A stretch of 64,000 nt of DNA, from the NCBI GenBank assembly GCA_022225965.2, contig JAKJXP020000020.1, forward strand, positions 310,001-374,000, written 5' to 3'. The position numbers and the translations under genes are program-made. Below the pieces are notes generated by a model. It was given only the letters and a program-made list of their open reading frames with translations, did no database searches and had not been told where the DNA came from. The DNA is from Diatrype stigma (lineage: Eukaryota; Ascomycota; Sordariomycetes; Xylariales; Diatrypaceae). Shown here one piece after another: positions 22,101 to 33,680 of the stretch (positions are counted from its first letter, which is position 1; each line of letters starts with the position of its first letter).

Positions 22101-25100
22101 TCCCCAATCTTCTACGAAGCCAGAGTTATCTGTTTTGACCAACCTTCCTACATATAGCTGGAACCGTGCTCTAAAATACTGGTCCGAGTCGCGCCTCAGT
22201 CATGACTATAGATTCCGCCGGTTCCCACGGACCGACATCCTCGGCGCCCCTGTCAGCGACTGGAATCCGATGGAACCCCGGTGGCGCAACTTCATTCGGC
22301 TGTCAGAGCAGCCTTGGGTAGGGGATCATGTGGTCCAGGGCGCCATTGCATATCCAGCGGCTGGATACTGTTGCATGGCCGTGGAAGCGGTGGCTCAGAT
22401 GAGTATTGTGAGCGCCGTACAAGCCGAAGAGGCTGGTCAGACGCAGAAGCCTATCAAGGAATATAAGCTCCGTAATGTCGAGATCTCGCGTGCTCTCCTG
22501 GTTCCTCAATCGGAGGAAGGCGTCGAGGTCATGTTTTCGATGCGCCCAGAGCCGGCCAGCGATACCGTTTCAGGGGATTGGAGCGAGTTCCGTATCTACT
22601 CCTATACCAATGCCGGTGGCTGGGCGGAGCATTGCCGTGGTTCCGTGTCGGCCGTGTACCAGAGTGATGAAGACTCGTTGGCTACTGAAGGCGACGAGCA
22701 TCGCACCATTATACAAAGGGCAAAAAACACCTGCAAGACCAACATTGCGTGCGACAAATTGTATGCCGGTCTTGCTACTATGGGTCTGTCTTATGGACCG
22801 GAGTTTCAAGGTATTATTGATGTCTCTGCTGGTGAGAACCAGGCATTGGGCACTGTACGTGTAACGGATACCAAGACCAAAATTCCAAAGGGCTATGAAT
22901 TCGACCGTTTAGTGCATCCAGCAACCTTGGACGCTCTGCTCCAGATGGGAATCGCAGCTCTTACCCAGGGTAACCTTGAAAACCTGACCCAACCCCATGT
23001 GCCTACCTGGATACAACAGCTCACCATCTCAAGCGATATTTCTGCACCCATCGGCCGAGATTTCCAGGTTGTGGCTGATTGCAAGCGGCACGGATCCCGA
23101 GAAGCCAATGCTAATGTGACAGCCGTGGAAGATGGCGGTAAGCCTGCCATGCAGATAAAAGGGGTAAGGCTGATAGCTATCTCATTAGGGGTCGACGATG
23201 GGGAGCTAGAGATCCCTAAGCACTGTGCCAGCGCTGAATGGGAGCCTGACGTGGACCTTCTTGTAAATCAAGAAATTCACAACATCCTCGAGAAAGCAGT
23301 CGATGTTCCGACTGACTCTGACTTTGCAAGGTTGCAGGATCGCGAGTTTCTCGCATACTACTTCATTGACCGCGTTTTGAAAGAAATCTGCGAGGACGAG
23401 CTGGAGACGATGGAGCCCCATCACCAGAAGTTCTTCCGGTACATGAAGTATCAGCGCGATCTCGTGCTAGCAAAGAAGCACGAGCAGCAGACCGAAGACT
23501 GGTCTTACCTGCACGAGCCCCATGTCATCGCCCGAGCGAAGCTGGTGATAACCGAATTGGAAAGCTCCGGCCCCGAAGGACTGATGTTTGTTCGCATGGG
23601 TCAGGCGTTGGTGTCGGTGCTGAGGCAGAAAGTCCAACCGCTTGCACTCATGATGAAAGATAACCTCCTGTTCGACTACTACCACCATGCCCCAGGCTCG
23701 AAGGGGACGTACCCAAAAGTGCAGAGGTACCTCTTGATGCTCACCCACAAGTATCCAGATCTCGAGTACCTGGAGATCGGCGCCGGGACAGGCGGCTGCA
23801 CTCGGCCCGCGCTCGAAGCGCTGAGCGGGTACGGCAACCGGCGGTACCCGCGGTTCAAGTCGTACACGTACACGGACGTGTCGCCGGGTTTCTTCGAGCA
23901 GGCGGCACGGAATTTCGGCAGCTACGCCGGCGCGGACAAGATGGAGTTCATGAAGCTGGACATCGAGCAGGACCTGGGCCTCCAACCGGGCTTCGAGGAT
24001 GGCCGTCAGTTCGACGTCGTTGTCGCTGCCAACGTACTGCACGCCACGTACGATATGGCCCGCACAATCCGCCACGTGCGCAAGCTCCTTCGCCCGGGCG
24101 GCAAGCTGCTTCTGCTTGAGGTCACCCACTCAATGCCGTCGCTGTCTCTGGTTTTCGGCAACCTGCCTGGGTGGTGGAACTGCGTCGAGCCCGAGCGCGA
24201 GTACGGCCCGCTGCTGAACGAGAGCCAGTGGCGCGACATACTCACTACGCACGGCTTCGCGGATCTCGATGTGTGCTCTCCTGACGTATCGGATCCGCTG
24301 TTCGAACAAGCAAGCGTTATCGTTGCTACTGCCGTAGAGACGGAGCCGGAGCCTGAAATGAGTGGTTCAGTGGGTGCTGCTCGTGCTCTTATAGTGATGC
24401 CTGATAAGATGCCAGACAATAGGGCTATTATCGATGTGACCAAGGCGCGACTGATTGATGATGGTGTCTGTGTTACATCACGCACCCTAGAACAATCAGA
24501 AAACGAGGACCTCTCCAAGGTCGCAGTTATCAGCTTCGCCGAATTGGAGGAATCTGTTGTAGCTAGCATTGGTCCTACCGCCTTTCACGCGCTACAGCGT
24601 CTAGTCCGGGACTCTGCCGGCATCATCTGGGTGACTCGGGGTGGAACAGCAACAGCGGGAACCCGCCCGGAGCTGGCTGTATTCCAGGGCTTAGCCCGTT
24701 CGCTACGTGGGGAAAACGAAGATGTACCTTGCGTGACCATTGACTTAGACGCGCAGCAGCCATTATCCGGCGAGGGCGCAGCGGACCTCGTTCGAAGAGT
24801 ATTTGGGCAGAACTTCGGGCCTAGGTCAGGGGTCCACGTCAAAGCCAGGGTCGTGGATCGCGAGTTCTCCGAGGCAGAGGGCGTCCTGCGCATAAAGCGC
24901 ACCATCGAGAACCCTAAGCTGGACCAGCGCATCCTTGCTAAGGCTAAGTCAGCGTACTTGGATCCTGAGCCTCAAGACATATGGGGCTCGGAGCGACCAC
25001 TTCAGGTGAAGATCCGAACTGTAGGAAAACTCGACTCACTTGTTTTCGATGAGGACACTACCATTGCGGCTGAGCAGCTGCCTGAGGATCACGTTCAAAT

Positions 25101-27294
25101 TGATATCCAGGCAGTGGGTTTAAGCCTTAGGGATGCGTCCATCTGCTTAGGTGAAGTTGTGGATGACCACCTTGGCAATGAGTGCGCTGGTGTCATTACC
25201 CACGTTGGCAATGCGGCGCATCACTTGGCTGTTGGCGATCGTGTCGCCGCCTGGTGCCCAGGATCGATCGCAACAGTGATCAGGAGTCCTGCAGCTTCTG
25301 TGCAGAAGATTCCCAACACGATGAGTTTTACCGCAGCCGCCGCGATACCTTCGGCTTTTGTGACGGCTTACTATAGCTTGATACATGTTGCGCGTGTCAG
25401 GAATAGGGATTCGGTCTTGATTCACGATGCAGCCAGCCCAGTGGGACAGGCAGCGATTCAGGTTGCTAAGCTGCACAGCGCCCAGGTATTCGTTACTGTT
25501 GACTCAGAAGAGAAGAAGAGGGTCATTTCCGAAGTCTATGGGATTCCCGGAACCCACATTCTCTCGAACCGCAATGCTTCCTTCGCTAAAACGGTTAAAA
25601 AAGCAACAGGGGGGCACGGCGTTGACATCGTCATCAACAGCCTGGTAGGCGAAGCACTACAGGCTACATGGGAGGTCATCGCTCCCTTTGGACGCTTTAT
25701 CGAGCTCGGAAAAAGTGACGCCGAAACCCTCGATCGTCAAGGTCTGGGGACCTTCGCGAGAAACGTGAGCTTCACAGCGGTCGACACCATCGACATCTTG
25801 CGCCAGGACAGAGACTTGGCTTCGGAGCTCTTCGCGGAGACCATGCAGCTCGTACGAGCGGGCTATGCCAAAGAAGCATCGCCGTTACTTGTTGAACCTT
25901 TCTCCAAGATAAACGATTGCATGAAGCTCCTCTGGGATGGCAAACATGAGGGAAAGATAGTCCTTGAACCACGTCAGGGAGATTTAGTACCGGTATGTCT
26001 CTCATATATAACATTTTCCCTGCCTAACTTGATTCTATGACATAATTGCTCTAGCTTTACCAGCTCTAATACTAACATGGCTTAGGTTGTGCCGAGGGGC
26101 TTAGAACGCATAACATTCCGTGAAGACGCCTCGTATCTTCTAGCGGGGGGTCTCGGAGGAATTGGCCGAAGCATCTCAAAATGGATGGTCAAAAACGGTG
26201 CACGCCACTTCATATATGTATCTCGTCGGGGCTTAGCACCCCCCAAAGCGGCGAAATTCGTCCAGGAGCTGGAGTCTACGGGAGCTCGTACAGCAGTTCT
26301 TCAGTGTGATGTCGCAGATGAGAAGAAGCTTAGGGAGTGTCTCTCGGAAGCACTCACCACCATGCCTCCTATTCGAGGTGTGATCAACGGCGCTATGGAC
26401 CTCAGAGACTCTATCTTCACCAATATGCCTTACGACTCCTTCATGGCTGGTGTGCGACCCAAGGTGCAGGGGTCGTGGTCGCTTCATCAAGCCACACTTC
26501 AGCAGCCGCTCGATTTCTTCGTCATGCTTACCTCAGGAGCTTCCTTTTTCGGCAGCGTCGGCCAGGCCAACTACGTCGCAGCCTGCACGTATCAGACCTC
26601 GCTCGCGGTGCACCGACGCTCTCTCGGGCTTCCCGCGACGGCATACGATGTCGGCAAAGTCGTGGACATGGGCTACGTCGTCGAGGACGAGACGGCCGCT
26701 TCGGGTCGCAACTTGAATCACCTCGGCATGCCCGACGTGCACGAGCCCGAGTTCTTGGCCATACTGGAGCAGTGCATGCTAACGGCGCCCGGTTCGGATG
26801 GCAACGGCAACATGCCCAACGGCTACGTGGTTACAGGGATACACTCGACGAACGACCCGGCACAAGGCGTCGAGTGGCCGTTCTGGAGCCGCGACCCGGT
26901 CTTCTCACACATGGACTTCGTGCGCCCGCATCTGCGCAAGACTAAGAACGACGGGGGCGGTGGTGCGTCATTGACCACGCACAAGAGGCCTTTGCCGGAC
27001 CTACTGGGAGAAGCGCCCTCGCTGCGGGAAGCAGAGGCACATGTTCTAGAGGCGCTTAAGCAGAAGCTGGCGCGGGCGTTGATGATGTCGATAGAGGACC
27101 TGGACGCGAAACGACCCATGTCGGCCTACGGCGTCGACTCGCTGATCGCGGTGGAGCTACGCAATTGGCTGTCGCGGGACGCTGCTGTCGAATTGCCCGT
27201 GTTCGAGATCTTGCAGCCGCCGTCACTGAACGCGTTGGCGAGGCAAGTCGTGAATAAGTCACCTCTTGTCAAGGCGAAGAAATCAGGCGAGTAG
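19181..27294 (+). CDS. Highly reducing type I polyketide synthase (KS-AT-DH-CMeT-ER-KR-ACP)
   Basis: Exons 19181-21113, 21182-25992 and 26086-27294 join in phase (introns 68 and 93 bases) to give 2650 residues. Domains in order: KS with DTACSSS (Cys about 185), EAHGTGTPAGDPVE and KTNIGHLEGS; AT with GQGAQ before the first intron and GHSSGE after it (Ser about 691); DH with DHVVQGAIAYP (His about 1026) and an Asp in DALLQ; CMeT with the SAM motif LEIGAGTGGCT (about 1510); ER around 2000-2200; KR with GGLGGIG and the Tyr of GQANYVAACTYQ (about 2410); ACP with GVDSL (Ser about 2600). No thioesterase, reductase or condensation domain follows, so release needs a partner. The ER NADPH loop reads IHDAASPVGQ where active enzymes usually have an AAAGGVGQ-like loop. 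The ER may therefore be silent, which fits the separate trans-ER at 36024. The product should be a methylated, at least partly unsaturated acyl chain. Confidence 0.97.
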
Positions 27295-27997
27295 AGCCGT
27301 AGGAATACAAAGGGCTCGTAGACAATTTTGAATAATATATGAATCAAGTCCTATGTATAGCTAGCCCACTTCATACATATAGGTAGGTATTCTCGTTCCA
27401 TGAGTCAATCTTGCAACCTAGAAGTCAACCTCCCATGGCAGCTGCGTGGCTGCGTGAACTGCTAGGCGATAGGAATCAAGCCATATCCACTCTGCCACTA
27501 AGAATAACTTAGGGACTGCCCACTTAAGTATGCACTGGCCTCATATTGCCCCCCCCCCCCCGCCTCTCCTTTCCTCTCACACCCTTTCAACCCCCGCCCC
27601 TATCTCCATAAAAGCTCCATGGCGGATTCAATTCACCCAGGTCAGGACGAAAGACAATTTGTATTGCGATATTCCAGAAATGTTCAACTCTTCAAGGGAA
27701 GACGAGTGAGTGGAAGTTCGCTGTCACTTCCTGGTTTCTATTTGTCCCCTGAAACCAAGAATCAAGATGCGCACTCCTCTTCCGCCCATTTAGTTGCAGT
27801 CCGTTGATTCTGGGGGCCGGCCTTGGCGAAACGGTTTCGCCGAAACCATGTAGAGAGGTCAGAAAGTTCGAGGGCAAATATGTCGTTCCTTGATATGGTC
27901 TGAATTGGCAGGATTTCCATCCGAGACTTCGGTTGTACTTAGATGGTACAGGCTACCGAGCCACTTCAAATTGTGGGGGATCACTCGCAACCTGCCA
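27295..27997. other. Convergent spacer, PKS / UbiA-type gene
   Basis: About 0.7 kb between two 3' ends. It holds a run of 13 C at 27549-27561 and a TGGCCTCA word at about 27536. No gene is supported. Confidence 0.5.
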
Positions 27998-29200
27998 TTA
28001 TCTCACTCTGTATTGGCTGAGTAGTGGGATGAAGTATAGTGAAGGTAGCCATAGCAGAGTATAGTAATGAAAGGTGAGATCATCTTCCTTCGCAGATCTG
28101 AGTGATAAAGCTCGTGCTGACACGAAGCACCCTATCATCATGGGTGGTATATAGCCCCAGGTGAAATATCCCCCACCCCAATAGGCAGGGAAAGCAATGG
28201 ACCAGAGACTGATGAAAAAGGCCGTGATCCAACGAGTCTTCACATCGCCTATGACCAGTGGAAAAGTGCGCCTACCTTTGATGCTGTCGCCCTTCTGGTC
28301 TCTCAAGTCTTGTATCTGAATAGTGGTGAACAGGTTGAGACCAAGCAGAGCACACCATTCGAAGCCTGCTCTAGCCATTGAGCCTGATTGTATGGACTCA
28401 GCAGCTACTCTTGTAGTACCGAGATTACCCGTCGTGTAGAATAGGACATTCATCAGGTTTTTTGACCACCACGTGCTGTTGGCACCGGCACGGTCGTGGA
28501 CCACAAGTTCCACGAGAAACACAACAGCCTCCGGAAACCCGCCCAGCCACGTCCCACTCACGAGTAGCAGGAGACAGATCGCCGCTATATACCATCGCTG
28601 AGCGCTCTTGATGCTGAGTCTGCCAGAAGGGATAGCCCTCCATGGCTTGTTTAACTTGTCCTCTTCGATGGACGAGGGGTCTTTCTGGTTGCTGCAGTCG
28701 GCATATAGATCAAGAAGCCACACGTAGAGTGCGGCCCTCGGACAAGCCTTGGCGAGGTCTTTATAGCTTAGATGTGGTTTCGTTACGACGCTAGCGGAGG
28801 AGATATTAAGCATAGCGAAGAGAATCGTAGGTAGGACGAACGACTTGACGTTACTCTCCGTTATGAGATAAGCCAGGCTGATAATTTCCCCAAGTCCAGA
28901 CATCGCCGATTTCGACTGCTTGAGGGTTAGCATTGTTATATGTTGCCAACAGTACATATCGTAGCGTACCGTTTGTAGAATCAGGCTTGCAGGGCTAGTC
29001 CGGCCTTCCTGGATACGGCCCTCCTGGAGGGGCTGAGGGGTATGGCTTGATTTCATATTGTAGAATAGTATGTATATAGAGTATATATGCGACTCAGTAA
29101 AAAGTTTGAGTTTGGACAGTCGTTCCCAGACGATGCACAACTGATTCTTCGGGGAAGCTTCCTCCTTAAATAGTAGTAGAGACATGAGGGGGCCGGTCAT
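27998..29200 (-). CDS. UbiA-family membrane prenyltransferase or terpene cyclase
   Basis: An integral membrane protein with about seven or eight hydrophobic helices, 400 residues from the first ATG. The ATG at 29056 gives 352 residues and is a more typical length. The first Asp-rich region reads LLDLYADCSNQ, followed by EEDKLNKPWRAIPSGR. The second reads QDLRDQKGDSIKGRRTFPLV, the DxxD...GD metal-diphosphate site. The NKPWR.IPSGR and QDLRDQ.GD signatures match the fungal UbiA subgroup. To my knowledge this subgroup includes the fumagillin sesquiterpene cyclase Fma-TC, as well as true prenyltransferases. The enzyme acts on an allylic diphosphate at the ER membrane. Whether it cyclises farnesyl diphosphate or prenylates a ring (Coq2-type chemistry on aminobenzoate) cannot be told from sequence. 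It lies tail-to-tail with the PKS gene. Confidence 0.88.
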   Translation of the reverse strand: MTGPLMSLLLFKEEASPKNQLCIVWERLSKLKLFTESHIYSIYILFYNMKSSHTPQPLQEGRIQEGRTSPASLILQTVRYDMYCWQHITMLTLKQSKSAMSGLGEIISLAYLITESNVKSFVLPTILFAMLNISSASVVTKPHLSYKDLAKACPRAALYVWLLDLYADCSNQKDPSSIEEDKLNKPWRAIPSGRLSIKSAQRWYIAAICLLLLVSGTWLGGFPEAVVFLVELVVHDRAGANSTWWSKNLMNVLFYTTGNLGTTRVAAESIQSGSMARAGFEWCALLGLNLFTTIQIQDLRDQKGDSIKGRRTFPLVIGDVKTRWITAFFISLWSIAFPAYWGGGYFTWGYIPPMMIGCFVSARALSLRSAKEDDLTFHYYTLLWLPSLYFIPLLSQYRVR

Positions 29201-32200
29201 CGGTATTTATAGGGCTGGTTTGAGACCAGCCGAGGAAGAATTGCTAACCGTTTGACCTAAACAGTCTATTTAAGGCAGTGGACTCTGTGAATGCTTGTAC
29301 TTTTACGCATGTCGGATCTACTTGACGGAAGTATCCTCCGATCAACGCTGCAGTTACTATACGCCTTATTATATGCTATCTGACCACCCCCATAGTATTT
29401 CAGCACTATATTCGCTCAGAACTCTATATATACCAAACTGGGGAACCCCTTCGATCTTCAGGCATCCTGATGACAGCTCAGTAGCGGGGCCCGGACTGTG
29501 TACTGGTATATACCTACTATTCAGTCCTTTATAGCTGATTCGGCATATTGAAATATTGGCCCCTGGTATGATCCAAGCGAGCACTTGTGGTGAGATATTC
29601 AAGTCTATGGGTCTCCGTATATGAGGAATATTTTCTTTTGTGAAGATTTGGAACATAGCTTTCCACATTTGAGTTATGCGCTGAGAATTGGTTTGAGGCG
29701 ATCACGTCCTGGGACCATAGCACCCGTGCCGCAATTTCGAGGATTTGATACAGCACTAGATGGGAGGGGTATCCGTACCTATCACCTTATATAGACTCGT
29801 CCGTTCTACGCGAGGTTGTCCACGACATGGTGGCACATACACATGATGGCACGACCAGAAGGATTCCTGCATATGTACTCAGAAGGGCTCCACGGCAGTC
29901 CGTAAGCTACTCTAAGGGGATGCTAAATCTGTCGTGGGAGTAGCATTGTAAACCGATTGCTACCCAATAATCATTGGGTCGGTACGCCAGGAATGCGCGA
30001 GCATCAAAGCCAGACCTATTCGAGGGGGTATGGTACTTGATCGTCAATGGCGCCTAGATTAGCAGCGCTCAGGTGAGTGGTCTAGACTCCGAAAAGTACA
30101 CAATTCAACCTATGGCATACATCACATCCTTTATCGGGAAAACCATATCGTCTCCATGGAAGATTCATACCTTGCCGGGTGTAGCAACATTAACTAGAAG
30201 ACTCGACAACGAAGTGAAACTAGCGCGGCATAGGAAGATTAAGATGCTCTTTACCGACCTATGATGTACCTGGCGAGGTTTACGGTACCCTATAGGTCAG
30301 CAAATATGAAGATAAATATAAATGTAGCTCCCCAGCATATACGCAGTGAGGTGGCGCGGTATTGTCAATGTATCAAAGGATATGATAGACATAGAAGAAG
30401 ATACCACTAAACATAGATAAAGGAGCCATCACTGAACTAAAGTGCGTAACGAACGGAAGTTAAAATAGTGTGCGGCGCGGTCCGTCTCCTCAGCTCCTAT
30501 ATAAGGTTGAGGGATTGTGACCCACAGATAAACCGACAACGGTCAAGCTCCTTCTTTCTTTATGTGAAAAAATCTTCAGGGGTGGCCGGTCACGAGAGGC
30601 AGAAGATATCCTCCAGAAAATCGTTTGAAGCCATACGTATATGGGCTATCACGCGTGGCCCATGGGTATAATCTACTGGCGATATATATATATATATAAA
30701 AGAGGAAACACCGTTAAGCAGGTGCCCGCAGGGGTTAAATCACGCTAGCACGGGCCGAAAGGTGGACTAGGGGTATCACGTGATTTCGGGTATTCATCTC
30801 GTAAGCCTTTTGTACTACGTAGTACGGAGCTGCAGGAAAGGGGCGGTGGTGGGGCATTCCTCCCTCCTTGTCACAAATATGAGCTATGCTCTGCGCATGT
30901 AAATCCTCCATGATTCTATGATATGATTATACATATACAGAGTGCTACTAGTAGATATTTCTTGAGACATACAGTCAGAGAGCCTCCAGGGTAAATCGCG
31001 AGCCGTTCCAAGTACTGGTAGAACCATAATTATGGGTAAGTATTCCTATTCCTATAACTACCCCCATTCACCACGCCAGGTGGCACCTAGCGTCGTGAAT
31101 GCACGGCCCTTCAGTCAACAATCAACTACAAGCTATTTGTGGTGTTCTGTTAACAGAGCTTCAACATCGGTAAGACGAAGCACAAGTGACATGGACAGCG
31201 TGGGGAAGGAATGCGATAGAGGCTATATTATACCTGGCGGCTACTTAAGCTTACTAAGATTGCCTGGGGAGTTGGGCGTGTCTGGAAAATCTTTTACCCA
31301 GTGTCTATATCTCCTGAAGCAACATACCGTAATCGGTAGATACGTGGCAGTATTGGTAACATGTTTTCAGGTGTGAAGGTGAAGCCAAACCTCGTCCACA
31401 TGGTTGAGTGCTAGTTGAGAGCATCGTGTATTGCGACAGAAACCATAATGACTTCCCTGAAGCCAAAATCCACTTATGTATCTCGACGCAAAAAGCCGTT
31501 AGTTAAGGTACATTGTGCCCAGTTATGTGGCCTGGTGGCACAGCTTGCATCCCAACTCCGCTTTCAACCCACCACCTTCTACTTCGACGTGAAAGCACTA
31601 CTCCACCGAGCGGCTCCTAGCAATATCGACTGAAGTGACAGCAGCTATTAAGCACATAGGCTATCTCCGCGGTTGATAGAGCGGAGCCAGCAACGGGCAA
31701 GGCATTGCCATCATGTCCAACCTCAATGACGAGGGGTGCACATTTCCACTCGAAACTGCTTCCTACCCGCTGAAGCAGGTCTTGGACGGCGCTTCTCAGA
31801 TGGCCGGTCTGCATGGCCAGCTCTCGGCAAGAGTCAGGGAGATGACCCTTGTGAAACTGATCTGGATCTTCCTTGTAGACCCGACGGTGCGTTGCATAGC
31901 AATGACTAATGAACTTGGACCTACTTGCGGTGGTAGTGTTGGCAAAAAACCCACTTTCTTCAACCTACAAGTAGTGATCGGAAACGATTATGACCCGGAC
32001 ATGAAGTCTATTGTCGGACTGACGATAGCGTCGGCTGAGCGGTTTAGCGAATGAAGCTGCCCGAGTATTAAATGGACGATCCGCATATAGAAGCCTCATA
32101 GAACAGGTACTACGCAAAAAGTAGCCCTAGATTTCGCACAATGCCGCATGGCGATACGCACCTAGGCAACGTCCACTTCATGGCCGAGTGGAATCCACGC

Positions 32201-32558
32201 TTCTCAGACTAGTCGACCTCAAGGCATCATGCTACAGGCTAGCAGTAGCATTCGAAAAGCAATTTGACATCATATGACCCCCTAACCGTTGCAGTGTCTC
32301 TAGATATTTCTCAAACACCTTCATCCTGTGGACGCGGCGCTCCTCAATTGTCAATATGACCTGTGGAAGTAGACAAGGTCGCAATATCGGGACCTGAAGT
32401 GGTACATCTTTAATGAATGACAGTGCCCATCCTAAGACTTCGAAAGATACTAGAACTATACTAGAGAATATCCAACCATTTCTGATTCAAAGGCGTTATC
32501 GGCCCTCCCCATGACTTTGCCATCGTCTGTTTGCTAAGTATACGTATCCACCTAACCC
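29201..32558. other. Long AT-rich intergenic stretch
   Basis: About 3.4 kb with no recognised gene. A TA dinucleotide run is at about 30680-30700. Two short plus-strand open frames (31415-31633 and 31713-32054, 72 and 113 codons) have a somewhat protein-like composition but no family resemblance and no clear splice link. They might be relics of a decayed gene. Confidence 0.45.
31713..32054 (+). other. Unrecognised short open frame, possible gene relic
   Basis: A 113-codon frame with an ATG at 31713 and moderate hydrophobicity (KLIWIFLVD segment). I recognise no domain. The neighbouring frame at 31415-31633 could be an upstream piece, but no convincing intron joins them. It is as likely to be chance as to be a gene. 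Confidence 0.2.
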
Positions 32559-33680
32559 TCAGCTAGTCTCGCCACGGAAGAACTTTGAAGCCTTCGAAGC
32601 AGCCAGAACCGCCTGAGGTGTGAAGTTGAACAGATCGTGGCCGGCAAGGATATTGTGCGGTGCAGACTTCGTCTCGTGGAATAGCAGTCTATTGCCCTCC
32701 GCCTGGGCCATCTCGTCTGCGAAGCCCCTGATCTCGTCATAGAATATCTCTGCTGTGCCCGCCTGAACGAAGAGTGGGATCTTCGTTTTGAATGGGTGGT
32801 GCAGTGGCGAGATGAACGGCCGCACGTCGGCCGACAGTCCGCCCTTCGGTAGGTAAGCGTCGGCCCCGCACTGCAGCACACCCGGGGTCAGGCAGTCGGT
32901 CCGCAGCCGCGTCGACTGGCTATACTGGCCGATGACGTCTTCGGTGATGTGGACCCATGGTGACCACACCATCGCGCCGCCCGGTACCGGGAGACCAGCC
33001 GCAGCGCCCGCCGTCTCGAGGTATCGCATCAAAGCAAGGACTACGTTCCCCCCAGCAGAGTCGCCCGACAGGATGATGTCCTTCGCATCGACACCAGTCT
33101 GAAGCACGTAGTGGTAAAACGTCAGCGCGTCCTGGATGGCGGCGGGAAAGCGCGTCGCCGCTGAGGTGGAGATCCGGTACTGGGCGAAGAGAACCCGGTC
33201 TGTCTGCACGTGCTTGTTTATGATACCGGAAATCTCCGACCCGCCCCAGAACGGGTCGTAGGCGAAGATGAAGCCACCGCTCGGGAAGTGGATGGCGACT
33301 TTCCCCTTGTTCGACGCCGCCACGGAATCCGGGTTCGCGTACCACAGCCCCGGGCGAGACGCCGGTTTGATCTCCCTTGTCGGGGACAAGATGCCGCGGT
33401 AGATACCACTGTCTTCGGAGGGTTCGACGAGAGCATACCTCTCCTTTGCTTTCTTGGGGTCCGGCGGCGGAGAGCCCTCGTAGCGAGTCGCCTCCACAAG
33501 GTCGAAGAGATCACGGAATATCGGAACCATGAGGCATGCTTTCAAGCTCCACGTTGGTACTGGGCGAAGCTTCTTAGGCGTGTAATAGATCAAACGGAGA
33601 GGAAGTCTGAGAAGGGTGTTTACCAGGAAATAGGTTACGTAGATTGCCGTGAACGGCTGCGACGACCACACCGGGGCCAT
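32559..33680 (-). CDS. Membrane-anchored alpha/beta hydrolase (hormone-sensitive-lipase type)
   Basis: Intron-free, 373 residues. The N-terminal hydrophobic segment (about residues 11-33, AIYVTYFLVNTLLRLPLRL) should anchor it in a membrane. The hydrolase core has the nucleophile elbow SGDSAGG (Ser208), an acidic region AEIFYDEI near residue 310, and the His of SAPHNIL. The oxyanion-hole motif, usually HGGG in this family, reads HFPSGGF here (about 131-137). Relatives in fungal clusters act as esterases, thioesterases or acyltransferases. Because the PKS lacks a release domain, this is one of two candidates in the window for off-loading or transferring the polyketide chain; the NAT homologue is the other. 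It is divergent from the NAT gene across about 1.2 kb. Confidence 0.9.
   Translation of the reverse strand: MAPVWSSQPFTAIYVTYFLVNTLLRLPLRLIYYTPKKLRPVPTWSLKACLMVPIFRDLFDLVEATRYEGSPPPDPKKAKERYALVEPSEDSGIYRGILSPTREIKPASRPGLWYANPDSVAASNKGKVAIHFPSGGFIFAYDPFWGGSEISGIINKHVQTDRVLFAQYRISTSAATRFPAAIQDALTFYHYVLQTGVDAKDIILSGDSAGGNVVLALMRYLETAGAAAGLPVPGGAMVWSPWVHITEDVIGQYSQSTRLRTDCLTPGVLQCGADAYLPKGGLSADVRPFISPLHHPFKTKIPLFVQAGTAEIFYDEIRGFADEMAQAEGNRLLFHETKSAPHNILAGHDLFNFTPQAVLAASKASKFFRGETS

Noticed and set aside
27549..27561. Run of 13 C as a structured or regulatory element
   Set aside because: Homopolymer runs in spacers are common and prone to sequencing error; nothing around it supports a role.
29201..32558. 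Possible additional cluster gene in the long gap after the UbiA-type gene
   Set aside because: Both strands show only short frames without motifs. I could not build a splice-consistent model.
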